Shown here piece after piece: positions 25,583 to 34,390 of a stretch of DNA of 64,000 nucleotides. The stretch comes from an uncultured Alphaproteobacteria bacterium (GTDB lineage Bacteria > Pseudomonadota > Alphaproteobacteria > Rs-D84). Location: positions 11,002 through 75,001 of the forward strand of contig CALDAH010000008.1 in NCBI GenBank assembly GCA_937903135.1. Reading direction: 5' to 3'. Under the pieces are notes generated by a model, which was given only the letters and a program-made list of their open reading frames with translations, searched no databases and was not told the origin of the DNA. How positions within the stretch are numbered: position 1 is the stretch's first letter; each line of letters opens with the position of its first letter. A program made the position numbers and the translations under genes.

Positions 25583-26249
25583 TTTCTACCTCCTGATTAT
25601 CCATCATTTCAGCAGGTATAAGGTCTAATAAATTACCATTGCAATCGGGATAGTGTTTACACATAATTTCTTTAAAATCATCTTCTACGCCACCATTGAA
25701 TTCAGCTTTTACTCTGCGTACTTTTACATCTCCAAACTTAAAACGTTGGCCGCAATGTAAACATTCTACAATCGTATCAGCAGGAAATCCCATTCCATTT
25801 GCATAGCATTCATCAATGCCATCCTGCCACTCTTTACCAGATAGTTCTTCATGATATTTAGCGTCACTATTCTGTTCAGAATGATTGAAAAATGTTACTT
25901 CGCGACCATCCTCGGTAAAGTTGTGAGACACAAAACTTGTAGAACCATATTCATTACTTTCATGATTTTCTAATATTTGTCGTGCTTGTGTTTGTTCTGC
26001 GTCTGGGGCTTTTATTAAATCATCCCATTTATTAAAACCGACCAGTTGTGCAATAAGATGTTGAGCATTCCCCAGAGAAAATTCAAACTTTGGATCATCG
26101 TCCATAATGCCATATTCAAGGAATATGCCAACAATATCAAAAAATTTAGGTTCGTATTCGTAAATATCGCCTTGTTCTGATAAATGGCGTGTTTTGTAGT
26201 CTTTTAACAGGTTTTTGGCTTGCAGTTTAAAATATTCAATGTTTGTCAT
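25572..26249 (-). CDS. Zinc-ribbon-containing protein of unknown function
   Basis: A 225-residue acidic protein. The N-terminal 75 residues (FKLQAKNLLKDYK, then AQHLIAQLVGFNKWDDL) resemble a small helical domain found in many uncharacterised proteins of mobile regions. The middle is polar. Near residues 160-210, CLHCGQRF and CKHYPDCNGN supply four or more cysteines spaced like a zinc ribbon. Start 26249 has AGGAG 9 bases ahead. It is co-transcribed with the HNH gene. A role in the island is unknown. Confidence 0.65.
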   Translation of the reverse strand: MTNIEYFKLQAKNLLKDYKTRHLSEQGDIYEYEPKFFDIVGIFLEYGIMDDDPKFEFSLGNAQHLIAQLVGFNKWDDLIKAPDAEQTQARQILENHESNEYGSTSFVSHNFTEDGREVTFFNHSEQNSDAKYHEELSGKEWQDGIDECYANGMGFPADTIVECLHCGQRFKFGDVKVRRVKAEFNGGVEDDFKEIMCKHYPDCNGNLLDLIPAEMMDNQEVENEK

Positions 26250-26448
26250 TTTAATATACTCCTTTGTTGCGCAAAATGCGCTTTGCCCAAGTTTATTATC
26301 TAAATGAAGAAATGCGTTCGTAGTCTATTGGCTTAGATAACAAGCTCGGAGGATTATATTATCTAATTGTTGGATGATGAGATCTTTACACGAACGGGCT
26401 AGCTTTCCAACAAGCATACTTATAGTATAATATAATTTGTGACAAAAA
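26250..26448 (-). promoter_or_regulatory. Leader with repeated TTAGATAA motifs
   Basis: Between the recombinase end and the 25572 start there is no gene. On the minus strand a TTGTCA...TATAAG promoter-like pair lies near 26440-26415. Three copies of TTAGATAA or its complement TTATCTAA lie at about 26300-26307, 26334-26341 and 26361-26368. They may form a stem or an operator. Confidence 0.35.
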
Positions 26449-28086
26449 TCAAGACTGATAAATCTCTTTCTCCTGTCCCTTAAAATCCGTATGCTTTGCG
26501 GCGATGACGAATAATGTTTGCAGGTCAACCGCAGGTGCGGCGCCATCCATAATATCGGATACTATTTTGGGTGACAGATATGCCAAGGCCAAGTATTTAT
26601 AAATAGTTCGCTCTGCATTATGTTCTGTCTTGGCGATTTGTTGTGCGTTTTGGCCACGTTCAAACATGGATTTATATCGCCAACCGTATGCCAACGCGCG
26701 CATCAGTTGCAGATTATTTTCTTGTATTGTCATAACTGTACGACCACAGGCCTCATACCGGTTTGTTGAAACGCGATTGTTTATTATGACTTGACGTTCA
26801 ATGATAATGTGTTGCCCGTCATTGCTTAGGCATGTATTGGCTGATAAGGTCGCATTACACGTGTTTGTATAGCCCGGTGTTTGGAATTCGCCTGCAATGG
26901 GCGCAATGTTGATATAGAAAGTCATGTGGCTGTTATTATACACAGCCCGGCCCAGCAAAGTTTCTAATAACTTGGTACGCGTGTCATAGGTCATATTTTC
27001 AAAGTCTGTGGCCTTCCAGGTCTGGGCAATGTCTGCCGGTATAAGTTGTGACAGATCGCCGTTTAACAGTGCCTGGATTGTGTCGCATGTTATACGTTCT
27101 ATATCGCCGGCGGCCAAATATATGCCCGGGCGACAATAGTGACGTACATCAGATTTTTTGGTGGATTTGTTTGTAAACATGTTGCCGGCCATATCAAAGA
27201 TTTCGTGGTGCAGCATATACCGCCGATGAAGGCATTGCGATGTTCGGCGATTGTTGTTTTGACTTAACAGTTCTTGCGCCGTGTTAAATATGACCTCTGG
27301 GACAATACCTTCATGCAGGCCGGGGTATGTTTCATTTGTTTTCTTATTCCTAACCTTGCCGATATATACCGGATTACGCAGCAAGTTGTTCAATGCATGT
27401 TTGCAAAATACAGTGCCACCCATAGTGGCCCCTTTCTGCGTTGTCCATCGTTTGTTTTTTATATTGTTCGTAATACACCAGTGGTGCAAATCGGTCAAAG
27501 ATTGCAACTCATTATATTTTTCAAAAATGCGGCATACTGTGACAGTTTCGGCGGGATTTGGTACTAGTTTCTTGTTTATAACATCGTATCCCAGGGGTGG
27601 CACACCGCCTGTCCAAAATCCCTTGGCCTTACTCGCGCGGATTTTATCACGCACGCGTTCGGCGGATACTTCGCGTTCAAATTGGGCAAATGACAGCAAC
27701 ATATTCAACGTCAATTTCCCCATTGATGTTGATGTATCAAAAGCTTGGGTAATTGATACAAAATTGCAATTATGTTGTTCAAATTCCCGCATCATATTAT
27801 GAAAGTCCATGATAGAGCGCGACAGTCGGTCAACCTTGTACACCACAACAACCTGAATCAGCCCATCTGCAATATCTGAAAGCATTTGTTTCAACGCGGG
27901 TCGTTCCATCATGCCGCCGGAAATCCCGCCGTCTGTATATGTTTTATAATATTCCCAACCTTGAAAGGACTGGGACAGAATATAATTCCGGCATGCTTCT
28001 TCCTGGTTGTGCAGCGAGTTAAATTCCAGTTCCAGTCCCTTTTCGGTTGATTTTCGTACATAAATCGCGCATTTAATTTTGGCCAT
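26449..28086 (-). CDS. Large serine recombinase
   Basis: A 545-residue serine integrase/invertase. The resolvase N-terminal domain has YVRKST with nucleophile Ser13, GGISGGMMERPALKQML and VYKVDRLSRS (about 83-92). The recombinase domain starts near 160 (GGVPPLGYD, then the long NLLRNPVYIGKV). Unlike many family members no clear four-Cys zinc ribbon is seen, and the C-terminal half is helical. It would integrate or excise DNA in the cytoplasm. The 28073 gene (DUF2924) overlaps its start by 14 bases, the usual partner order in prophages. It is the probable mover of the island or of a part of it. Confidence 0.9.
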   Translation of the reverse strand: MAKIKCAIYVRKSTEKGLELEFNSLHNQEEACRNYILSQSFQGWEYYKTYTDGGISGGMMERPALKQMLSDIADGLIQVVVVYKVDRLSRSIMDFHNMMREFEQHNCNFVSITQAFDTSTSMGKLTLNMLLSFAQFEREVSAERVRDKIRASKAKGFWTGGVPPLGYDVINKKLVPNPAETVTVCRIFEKYNELQSLTDLHHWCITNNIKNKRWTTQKGATMGGTVFCKHALNNLLRNPVYIGKVRNKKTNETYPGLHEGIVPEVIFNTAQELLSQNNNRRTSQCLHRRYMLHHEIFDMAGNMFTNKSTKKSDVRHYCRPGIYLAAGDIERITCDTIQALLNGDLSQLIPADIAQTWKATDFENMTYDTRTKLLETLLGRAVYNNSHMTFYINIAPIAGEFQTPGYTNTCNATLSANTCLSNDGQHIIIERQVIINNRVSTNRYEACGRTVMTIQENNLQLMRALAYGWRYKSMFERGQNAQQIAKTEHNAERTIYKYLALAYLSPKIVSDIMDGAAPAVDLQTLFVIAAKHTDFKGQEKEIYQS

Positions 28087-28291
28087 TTTTGAGCCCCTTA
28101 TTATTCAATCCAAAGAAATCTGTGCCGGACACTTTCATGCCGATCATGGCGTATGCGGCGGCAGATAAACTGGGGTATGTTTTGCCGTTGTATTCAAAAC
28201 GGTTATCGGCAATCACACGCAGGGTAAATAATTGCCCCTTATAAGTTTTGCGAATAAGCGTTCCGGGCTTTAATTCGTATTTTACGGGCAC
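28073..28291 (-). CDS. DUF2924 family protein, recombinase partner
   Basis: A 72-residue protein. PGTLIRKTYKGQLFTLRV, FEYNGKTYPSLSAAAYAMIG and the end FFGLN match the C-terminal part of DUF2924 proteins, which are regularly encoded directly ahead of serine recombinases in alphaproteobacterial mobile DNA. It may assist DNA binding or directionality, but no experiment is known to me. The overlap with the recombinase start indicates translational coupling. Confidence 0.75.
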   Translation of the reverse strand: MPVKYELKPGTLIRKTYKGQLFTLRVIADNRFEYNGKTYPSLSAAAYAMIGMKVSGTDFFGLNNKGLKNGQN

Positions 28292-28346
28292 TTTTTAAGT
28301 ATTCATCCGGTGCCCTGGCATATTTGTTTAGACGGGTAACGTACTT

Positions 28347-28514
28347 TTATGCCAGGTGACGTTTATACCGCGTGCATTGAATCCGATACCATAACGGCCG
28401 AATAAGATTCTTTGGCGACAATGTCGTCGGATTATGGGTAATTTGCAGCCATAACAGCGGCATTTGCTCTTTTGGCATAGCGCGCAATTCCGCGTAAGTT
28501 TCTGGTATTTTCAT
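28347..28514 (-). CDS. Short protein upstream of the recombinase operon
   Basis: A 55-residue frame with ATG 28514 and TAA 28349-28347. AGGAAG stands 5 bases ahead of the ATG, a good ribosome site. The protein begins KIPETYAELRAMPKEQ, is helical and basic, and looks like the N-terminal half that is missing from the short DUF2924 protein. The two may be a split of one ancestral gene or separate subunits. It is on the same strand and 55 bases upstream of 28073. Confidence 0.5.
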   Translation of the reverse strand: MKIPETYAELRAMPKEQMPLLWLQITHNPTTLSPKNLIRPLWYRIQCTRYKRHLA

Positions 28515-28898
28515 AGCGCTTCCTGTGTACTGTTACGCAATGAATGATTATGTACGGCGATAAGTCAAATGAAATAAAATCTGTTTTATAATTTGCAAAT
28601 CTGCCACATGTAATGTAAAATACGACTGAATCCAGTGGGAATTGGGTTCGGGGCCTTCATAAGCCTAGTTTAAATCCGGTGCAGTTTTGCATCGTTATCT
28701 GATGTGGTGCAAACTGCACTTTTATCAGCCCTGACTATTAATGTCGGGGAGCTGTTGTTATATAACAGGCACGTAGCTAAAAGCAACAGGAATCCAGTGA
28801 TTTAAACTGATTTTATGAACTCCCCGACCGTCAATTCTTGTTGGCGGTTTTCTTATTGCCGTTTTCAGATGGATTCCAATAAAGGGAAAGTGGCTATT
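28515..28898. other. Intergenic region with strong hairpins, no gene seen
   Basis: This is the divergent region between the recombinase unit and the helicase-methylase unit. GTGCAGTTTTGCA (28679-28691) pairs with TGCAAACTGCAC (28708-28719), followed by TTTTATC, so it is a plus-strand terminator-like hairpin. GTCGGGGAG (28743-28751) and CTCCCCGAC (28819-28827) form a long-range pair that encloses the palindrome TGTTATATAACA (28756-28767). GAATCCAGTG occurs at 28628 and again at 28790. Confidence 0.5.
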
Positions 28899-31800
28899 AT
28901 GTCCAAACAAATGATTATTTATTGGTATACCACAAAGAAGCAGTTCAATGAGATTGAGCCGGGTCAAACTTGGTGTATTGGTGAGGTCGACCCAAATGCT
29001 AATAAATATTTTGGCATGTCCACCGCAAAAGCAGCCGAAACCCGTGTGCGTGAGGAGTTGGGAAAAGTCAAAGACGGTGCACGCATAACCTTTGATGACA
29101 TTGATGATTTAGAATACGATTCCTTTGAATTTCCAAATCCAACCAACAAAGAAAAAGGTATGGATAAAGATATCCATGCAATGTTAAAAACCATTAACTG
29201 TAAGCAAATTGCCACCGAATGGTTTAACACTACTCCCGATGAAATAAAACGCGTTATAAGCCATTTGATTGACGGAACACCACTTGGAACAAAATACGAA
29301 TTACGCAAAAGACAAGGTGACGCAATCAAAGTATTCAAAAAAGCATTGGATAACAAACAAAAAAAGTTTGGTTTATTTGCAATGCCACGGTTTGGAAAAA
29401 CGATTTGTTCTTTTGAAATGATGAATTTGTTATTTGAAAGATTCCCGGACAAAAAATACATATTCTTTATTTCCGCAAAATTGGACGCCGAACAGGCATT
29501 GCGAGAGGATTATTACAAATTTGACCAAAGTTGTAATTTCAAATTGTGTCTATATGATTCAGATATCAAAGTCACATTAGAGGATTTGCAAAAAAATAAA
29601 TATCTGTTCTTTGCAAGCAAACAATGGTTTGACGGTAAAAGTTTGGCCGAAATAAGAAAACGATTCCCGTGTGTAAATCACGATGATTGTGCGGCCGTAT
29701 TTTTTGATGAGGCACACTTTGCTCGTATGACCGATAATGCCCAGGGAACAATACGCTTATTGAATCCATACATGCAAATTGACATTACGGGTACACCGTT
29801 CAGATTAAAAACAAATGAAGATTACGATGACAATAATTCGTATGTTTATAGCGTTTTGGACGAATATGACGATTATGAAAATTCAGATAACAAAGAGGCA
29901 TTCCGATTAAAGAATCCTGAAATGGTTTATATCACACCGAAAAACGAATTCTTTAAAACAGACAGTTCTTTTGGTGAGTTCTTTGACAGTGACGGGTGCC
30001 AAGACGCTATCAAAGAATGGGTTGAAAAAACATTCTATGGTGGGCAATTTAACATAGATGGCAAACCGTTACCAATTACTAACGCCATTGTTGTTTTACC
30101 ACCACGCCGTAAATATTGTGATTTATTTGCCAGTGCAGTTAATGAATTGGTGCGTGCGAATAAATACGCGATTAAATGCACCAAAACCACAACCAAAGAT
30201 AATGATGACAGAGATTACATTCCAGATAACGAACAAAGATTCAAAGAATGGAATCGTATGTGTAAAAATGAACCAAATTGTTTTCATTTGTTGGTGACTA
30301 TTGGCAAAGGATTACAGGCCGTTTCATTTCCTGATTGTCACGCGGTTATTATGTTGAATGATATGACCTCACCAGAACAATATATCCAGGCAGCGTTCCG
30401 TAGTAAAACACCAAATGGTGTCAAAAAAGAGGCATATGTTGTTGATTATAACAAAGGTCGTACATTACAGGTAATTGATACATTCATCAAAAACCATTTG
30501 TTGGTTAAGGCATGTGATGTAAATTATAAAACAGAATATCAGCGTGCTTTATCGCGTATTCAAATTCGTGACCACACACTTGTTCGCCAAGAATACACAT
30601 TTGAGGAAATATTCCAAACATTCATATCAAACTGGAATATAGAAAGAATTACAGACTCTATAGACTTTGATATAGATAAATTGGTTACCAAGATAGATTT
30701 AAGTCGGGTTAAATTGGCAGATTTACAAAAACCACACCAATTAACGTTACAATTAACAGAACGAGGTGATAATTATGAACAAGTGGCCCTTGATGAACCT
30801 GTCCCGAACGCAGATGACGGTGGCGAAGTGGCCAAATATTTGGCGCCTGATTGGCTTGAAAAACACATTGAAAAATTGAAAGCAGATCTGATCAGATACG
30901 GTTATATCCCATTTAAAGGTGAGGAATCAGACAGGGTAAAAGACATAAATCCGGATGAAATACAACGCCGTGAATTGCCGGTTGGTAAAGATGATGATAC
31001 AAAAGAAGTATGGTCGTATCTTGGGGGTGATGGTGATTGGGATGATATATACATTGATGAATCTGGGTTGTCGGCATCAACCGTTCGTTGGAAATATGTT
31101 ATAAATAACAGATTTGTAAATGTTACAGGCGAGGCTGCACATGGTGACGGTGCCGTTGATATCAAGAAAGCAAAAGCATTTATAAACGCAATTATCCGTT
31201 ATTTACCTGCGTATTTCTTGGTATCTGGTGTTCCAAATGGATTTGATGATTTCAAAGACCGTTTCGGTCGTCAAACCGTTTCTGAAAAGCATAAAGAGCG
31301 TCAGTTATTCCGTGAATTTATGGGAATGGGTATAGATTACCGTTATATCATTGAAATATTAAAAGTATGTGATGCTGGCAGTCGTGAACAAATAATTGCG
31401 TATTGTGCGGATAAAGTTGCCAAATGCTATCAAGACGATAAGTTGATTCCAGAAAATGTTTTGGAATTACTTTGGGTTTACAAAAAAGATGGCAGTCGTC
31501 CAGTTCCAAAATTACTGGCGGATAAAATGCGTGGCGACAAAAACTACGACATTGTTGTATGCGGTGGTTATTGGTTAACCGATGATACAACAAAAATGTA
31601 TATCACTGACAGTTTTGGTGAGGCTAAGGTTATGGAAAAACTGCGTCCAAACTGCCGTGTAATTTATACTAACGATATTTTACAAACCCTTCAAAATGAA
31701 AAAGAAACAATCATGAAATTCAAAGCGTTCGTCATGAATCCCCCTTACGGCAATCTGCATTTACCGATATTAAAAAAAATGATAGAGGAAATCGTAGAAA

Positions 31801-32405
31801 ATGGTGGCAACGGTGTTAGCTTGCAACCGTCTGATTGGACAAAACTTAATGAGTTTAATTTTGGAGCTTGGGAAAAAATAGGAAAAAATATTTGTTCAAT
31901 TACAACGTTGGATGAAAAAACAAAAAATAAGGCGTTTGATGGAACGACTATTCGATCTAATTTATCAATTTTTGTCTTAGATCCCAACGGTGGATGTGAA
32001 TTGAGTTTTTCTGATGTTGAACTGGCTCTTATAAAAAAATTAAGAGCGAAGACAAGTTTACGTTCTATCTATCCAAAAACAAATGGTGCTTATGATTTAC
32101 CTTTGTGTGGCGACTGTGGACATGCCAAAGGTTGGCATATGACAATTTGTGATATGCTGTCCGGAAATCCGTCAGCCAGATTAAGATTTAGAACACAAGA
32201 AGAACGTGATAATTTTAGAAACTCTTTAGAGTTAGATGCCTATCAATATCTCGTCACTATAGATGGCGGTGCGATACCAGCACATTTACCGTGGTTAGAA
32301 GATTATACCCAACCATGGACCAATGAACGCTTTTATGAATATTTTGGTATAACGCCTAATGAACAACAAATAATAGAAAAAGTAATTTCTGGTATAAAAG
32401 GATAA
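28899..32405 (+). CDS. Helicase fused to the catalytic (NPPY) half of an adenine methylase
   Basis: A 1168-residue protein with start ATG 28899 (AAAGGGA ahead; an upstream in-frame start at 28815 has none). The first 90 residues resemble a T5orf172/GIY-YIG-like domain (CIGEVDPN...FGMSTAKAAETRV). An SF2 helicase follows: MPRFGKTI (about 161-168), FFDEAHFAR (about 267), TGTPFR, then IGKGLQAVSFPD and QAAFRSK. The last third has KFKAFVMNPPYGNLHLP near residue 947, motif IV of N6-adenine methylases. A region like the target-recognition part of Eco57I-type enzymes follows. Motif I (SAM binding) is not in this protein but in the next gene. Likely a restriction-modification or phage-defence enzyme. 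Confidence 0.85.
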   Translation: MSKQMIIYWYTTKKQFNEIEPGQTWCIGEVDPNANKYFGMSTAKAAETRVREELGKVKDGARITFDDIDDLEYDSFEFPNPTNKEKGMDKDIHAMLKTINCKQIATEWFNTTPDEIKRVISHLIDGTPLGTKYELRKRQGDAIKVFKKALDNKQKKFGLFAMPRFGKTICSFEMMNLLFERFPDKKYIFFISAKLDAEQALREDYYKFDQSCNFKLCLYDSDIKVTLEDLQKNKYLFFASKQWFDGKSLAEIRKRFPCVNHDDCAAVFFDEAHFARMTDNAQGTIRLLNPYMQIDITGTPFRLKTNEDYDDNNSYVYSVLDEYDDYENSDNKEAFRLKNPEMVYITPKNEFFKTDSSFGEFFDSDGCQDAIKEWVEKTFYGGQFNIDGKPLPITNAIVVLPPRRKYCDLFASAVNELVRANKYAIKCTKTTTKDNDDRDYIPDNEQRFKEWNRMCKNEPNCFHLLVTIGKGLQAVSFPDCHAVIMLNDMTSPEQYIQAAFRSKTPNGVKKEAYVVDYNKGRTLQVIDTFIKNHLLVKACDVNYKTEYQRALSRIQIRDHTLVRQEYTFEEIFQTFISNWNIERITDSIDFDIDKLVTKIDLSRVKLADLQKPHQLTLQLTERGDNYEQVALDEPVPNADDGGEVAKYLAPDWLEKHIEKLKADLIRYGYIPFKGEESDRVKDINPDEIQRRELPVGKDDDTKEVWSYLGGDGDWDDIYIDESGLSASTVRWKYVINNRFVNVTGEAAHGDGAVDIKKAKAFINAIIRYLPAYFLVSGVPNGFDDFKDRFGRQTVSEKHKERQLFREFMGMGIDYRYIIEILKVCDAGSREQIIAYCADKVAKCYQDDKLIPENVLELLWVYKKDGSRPVPKLLADKMRGDKNYDIVVCGGYWLTDDTTKMYITDSFGEAKVMEKLRPNCRVIYTNDILQTLQNEKETIMKFKAFVMNPPYGNLHLPILKKMIEEIVENGGNGVSLQPSDWTKLNEFNFGAWEKIGKNICSITTLDEKTKNKAFDGTTIRSNLSIFVLDPNGGCELSFSDVELALIKKLRAKTSLRSIYPKTNGAYDLPLCGDCGHAKGWHMTICDMLSGNPSARLRFRTQEERDNFRNSLELDAYQYLVTIDGGAIPAHLPWLEDYTQPWTNERFYEYFGITPNEQQIIEKVISGIKG

Positions 32406-32932
32406 TGACCCGTAAAAAGCAGCTTTATAATTGTAATAATTCTGCAGATGATCTTGGGTTGACCAAGCAAGAAAGGCAATCTGCAGGTGCCTTTCATACG
32501 CCAAGACATCTCGCAATTGAAATGGCAAAGAAATTATTTCCAAAATATGCCAAATGTAAAACCAAGCAGGAAATAATTGAAAAGTTTGGTCAGGAAGGTA
32601 TAGATTTTCTAAAAGATTTCAGATTAATTGATCCTTGTTGTGGTACTGGCAATTTGTTAGCGGCAGCCATGAATATCTATAAATGGATTGATGAAGAAGA
32701 TATTTACGGGGTTGATATAGAATATAGAGCAATAGAATTTTGTCTGAAAAAATTTCCACATGGACATTTCCAAGTAGGCGATTGTTTAACAGAAGATATA
32801 ACTAGTGAAAAGTTCTGGGAAAATGAACCATGTGGAATGTTTGGACAATTAAAGGCCAGACAATTATCTGCTGTTAAACAGGCATTAAAAAACAAATCTA
32901 ATAAAGGCAAAAAAGTAAAAAACACTATTTAA
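32405..32932 (+). CDS. SAM-binding subunit of a split adenine methylase
   Basis: A 175-residue protein whose ATG shares one base with the stop of the helicase gene (TAATG). Motif X region GAFHTPRHLAIEMA (residues 28-41), motif I LIDPCCGTGNLLAAA (about 74-88), motif II YGVDIEYRA and motif III FQVGDCL are present. It ends after about 140 residues of fold plus a Lys-rich tail, without motif IV. With the upstream protein, which has motif IV and a recognition region, the order IV-TRD-X-I-II-III is that of beta-class adenine methylases, here cut in two. It must act as a complex with the upstream protein to methylate DNA. Confidence 0.8.
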   Translation: MTRKKQLYNCNNSADDLGLTKQERQSAGAFHTPRHLAIEMAKKLFPKYAKCKTKQEIIEKFGQEGIDFLKDFRLIDPCCGTGNLLAAAMNIYKWIDEEDIYGVDIEYRAIEFCLKKFPHGHFQVGDCLTEDITSEKFWENEPCGMFGQLKARQLSAVKQALKNKSNKGKKVKNTI

Positions 32933-33008
32933 TAAAATATTATCGCCAATAATATTATTTGTTGTTTTCGTGGTTAAACAACTTTGCTGGACGAATTGCT
33001 CTGTAGTG

Positions 33009-33200
33009 TTAATCCAAATTAAACCATTGTTTGGCGGTTTGGCGCAGATGCGCCGAACCGCCGTTTTCTATGTCATGGGCAAATGCTTCTAATTCGTGTC
33101 CCAGGTTATTTGACGCCAGTGCACGAAGGCAGGCCAGGACGATATCGCTATTACTGGCATCTGCTGGCAGGGTTATTGTGATATTCGGGTGTTTTGGCAT
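33009..33200 (-). CDS. Small protein, function unknown
   Basis: A 63-residue protein. ATG 33200 is chosen because AGGTG stands 8 bases ahead; a longer reading from 33224 has none. It is composed of one beta segment (NITITLPAD) and two helices with no known domain. It lies upstream of the terminase fragment on the same strand order of the prophage remnant and may be a phage leftover. Confidence 0.45.
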   Translation of the reverse strand: MPKHPNITITLPADASNSDIVLACLRALASNNLGHELEAFAHDIENGGSAHLRQTAKQWFNLD

Positions 33201-33263
33201 GTTTAGCACCTTTGTTTGTGACATTACTGCTTACATTTGTGCATAAGTCAAATCAATTATCGC

Positions 33264-33890
33264 TTAAAAGATTTCGCAACGGACTGGGCCGTATTTCGCG
33301 CGTGACCATGCGTATTTGACGCCATGGGCAAATGCGTCGCATTGGTCTTTGAATGTGCTGGATGGGAATGTCAGTAATTCCGCGCGAAAATCCGTCCACC
33401 ACGGCCCGGCAACAGATGGAAATAACACGATCCCTTCTGCAAGATAAAAGGTTATTCCGTTAAATCTTGTTATCTTATCAGTATCTGCGGGAACGACCTT
33501 TACATGCCCATTATATTTTGTCACGGTTTTTAGGTGTTGTATTAACTGCGTGCCGGATGAGGCGTCTTCTATAACAACGGACGGATAACCGCATCGTGGG
33601 TACTGGGCGGTTGTCGTGTCAAATAATTCATCAACCTTTTTCACAAGTTCGGGGAAAGAAAGTTTGGCACGAACAACGTTCAAAAGGTAAATTTTTCGGT
33701 TGGTTCTGTTCACCCCCAATATTACAAACGCGGAATACGCATTATTCGGCCCTGTTTTTGACGCGGTATCACATGCGATGACAAGTTCAGAAAATTGTGG
33801 CAAATCACCGTTATAATAGTGCAGCCACTCTTCCTTTACCATATTCCCGTCGGCCGGTGTCGGCAATGCGATATGCACGTTTCTGGGCAT
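33264..33890 (-). pseudogene. Fragment of phage terminase large subunit (nuclease half)
   Basis: A 208-residue frame that matches only the C-terminal half of a terminase large subunit: VIACDTASKTGPNNAYSAF near residue 40 (first acidic site of the RNase H-like nuclease), YPSVVIEDASSG near 105 (second), then KDQCDAFAHG near 190 with the last Asp. The Walker ATPase half is missing. Its first residues lie in another frame within the ParB-like fragment, so the frame has no proper start. It is a deletion remnant of a prophage packaging gene and probably not functional. Confidence 0.8.
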
Positions 33891-34131
33891 CCGTCAGATG
33901 CGACAGGATTATCGCCGGCACCTCGGTCATGCCGGCCTCCTGGGCCGCCGCCACGCGCCCATGCCCGGCGATGATTTCCAGATTTTCGTCCAGCAGGATC
34001 GGATTGATGAACCCGAATTCTCTGATGGATTCTCGTATCTTCGCCACCTGAGCGCGATTATGCAACTTCGGGTTGTTTTTATACGCCCGAATGTCGGTTA
34101 GTTTTATGTTTTGTATAGTCAAATCTGTCAT
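33811..34131 (-). pseudogene. Truncated ParB-like domain (phage methylase/ParB N-terminus)
   Basis: 106 codons with a good ParB/sulfiredoxin-like domain: IRAYKNNPKLHN, SIREFGFINPILLD, IIAGHGRVAAAQEAG (GHGR box) and LTDAQKRAYRIAD. Such domains begin phage DNA-methylase or ParB-type proteins that continue for 300 residues. Here the text switches abruptly after RIAD to a frame that overlaps the terminase fragment out of phase and stops at 33811. The junction at about 33865-33880 contains GCCGAC twice, consistent with a deletion at short homology. Confidence 0.75.
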
Positions 34132-34390
34132 AGATTCACCTTTTCGTTGTTTGTTTATCTTCCCTATAAAATTTTTATAGGGGCCTAACTGTTTAGGGAA
34201 AGTTAAAGTTTACTCAGGGCGCGCGCCCAGAAACCTATAGACTTTCCATCTTATAAGGCGATCTGAAAGTTTACTCGGGGTGTTCTGTTGGTAATTTAAA
34301 GCTAGCTATGGTATTTTGGGTAAATAGTGATGGAAAAAAATACATTTTTATGATATAATATTTGGTAAGCTAAACAGGAGGGGGAGAGTT
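34132..34390. other. Intergenic region with palindromes and an 11-base direct repeat
   Basis: No gene is seen. CCTATAAAATTTTTATAGG forms a hairpin at about 34164-34182. AAAGTTTACTC occurs at 34205-34215 and 34266-34276. GGGCGCGCGCCC at 34217-34228 is a perfect 12-bp palindrome. The extended -10 of the ASCH gene is at 34351. Confidence 0.5.
34351..34359 (+). promoter_or_regulatory. Extended -10 promoter of the ASCH gene
   Basis: TGATATAAT with the hexamer at 34354-34359. The leader of about 25 bases carries AGGAGGGGGAG before ATG 34391, the strongest ribosome site in the window. Confidence 0.6.

Noticed and set aside
32395..32410. The helicase/methylase boundary as a simple sequencing frameshift
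   Set aside because: The large protein ends with a normal stop, the small one has its own ATG in a TAATG overlap, and the homology blocks do not continue across another frame. A designed split is more likely, although relatives should be checked.
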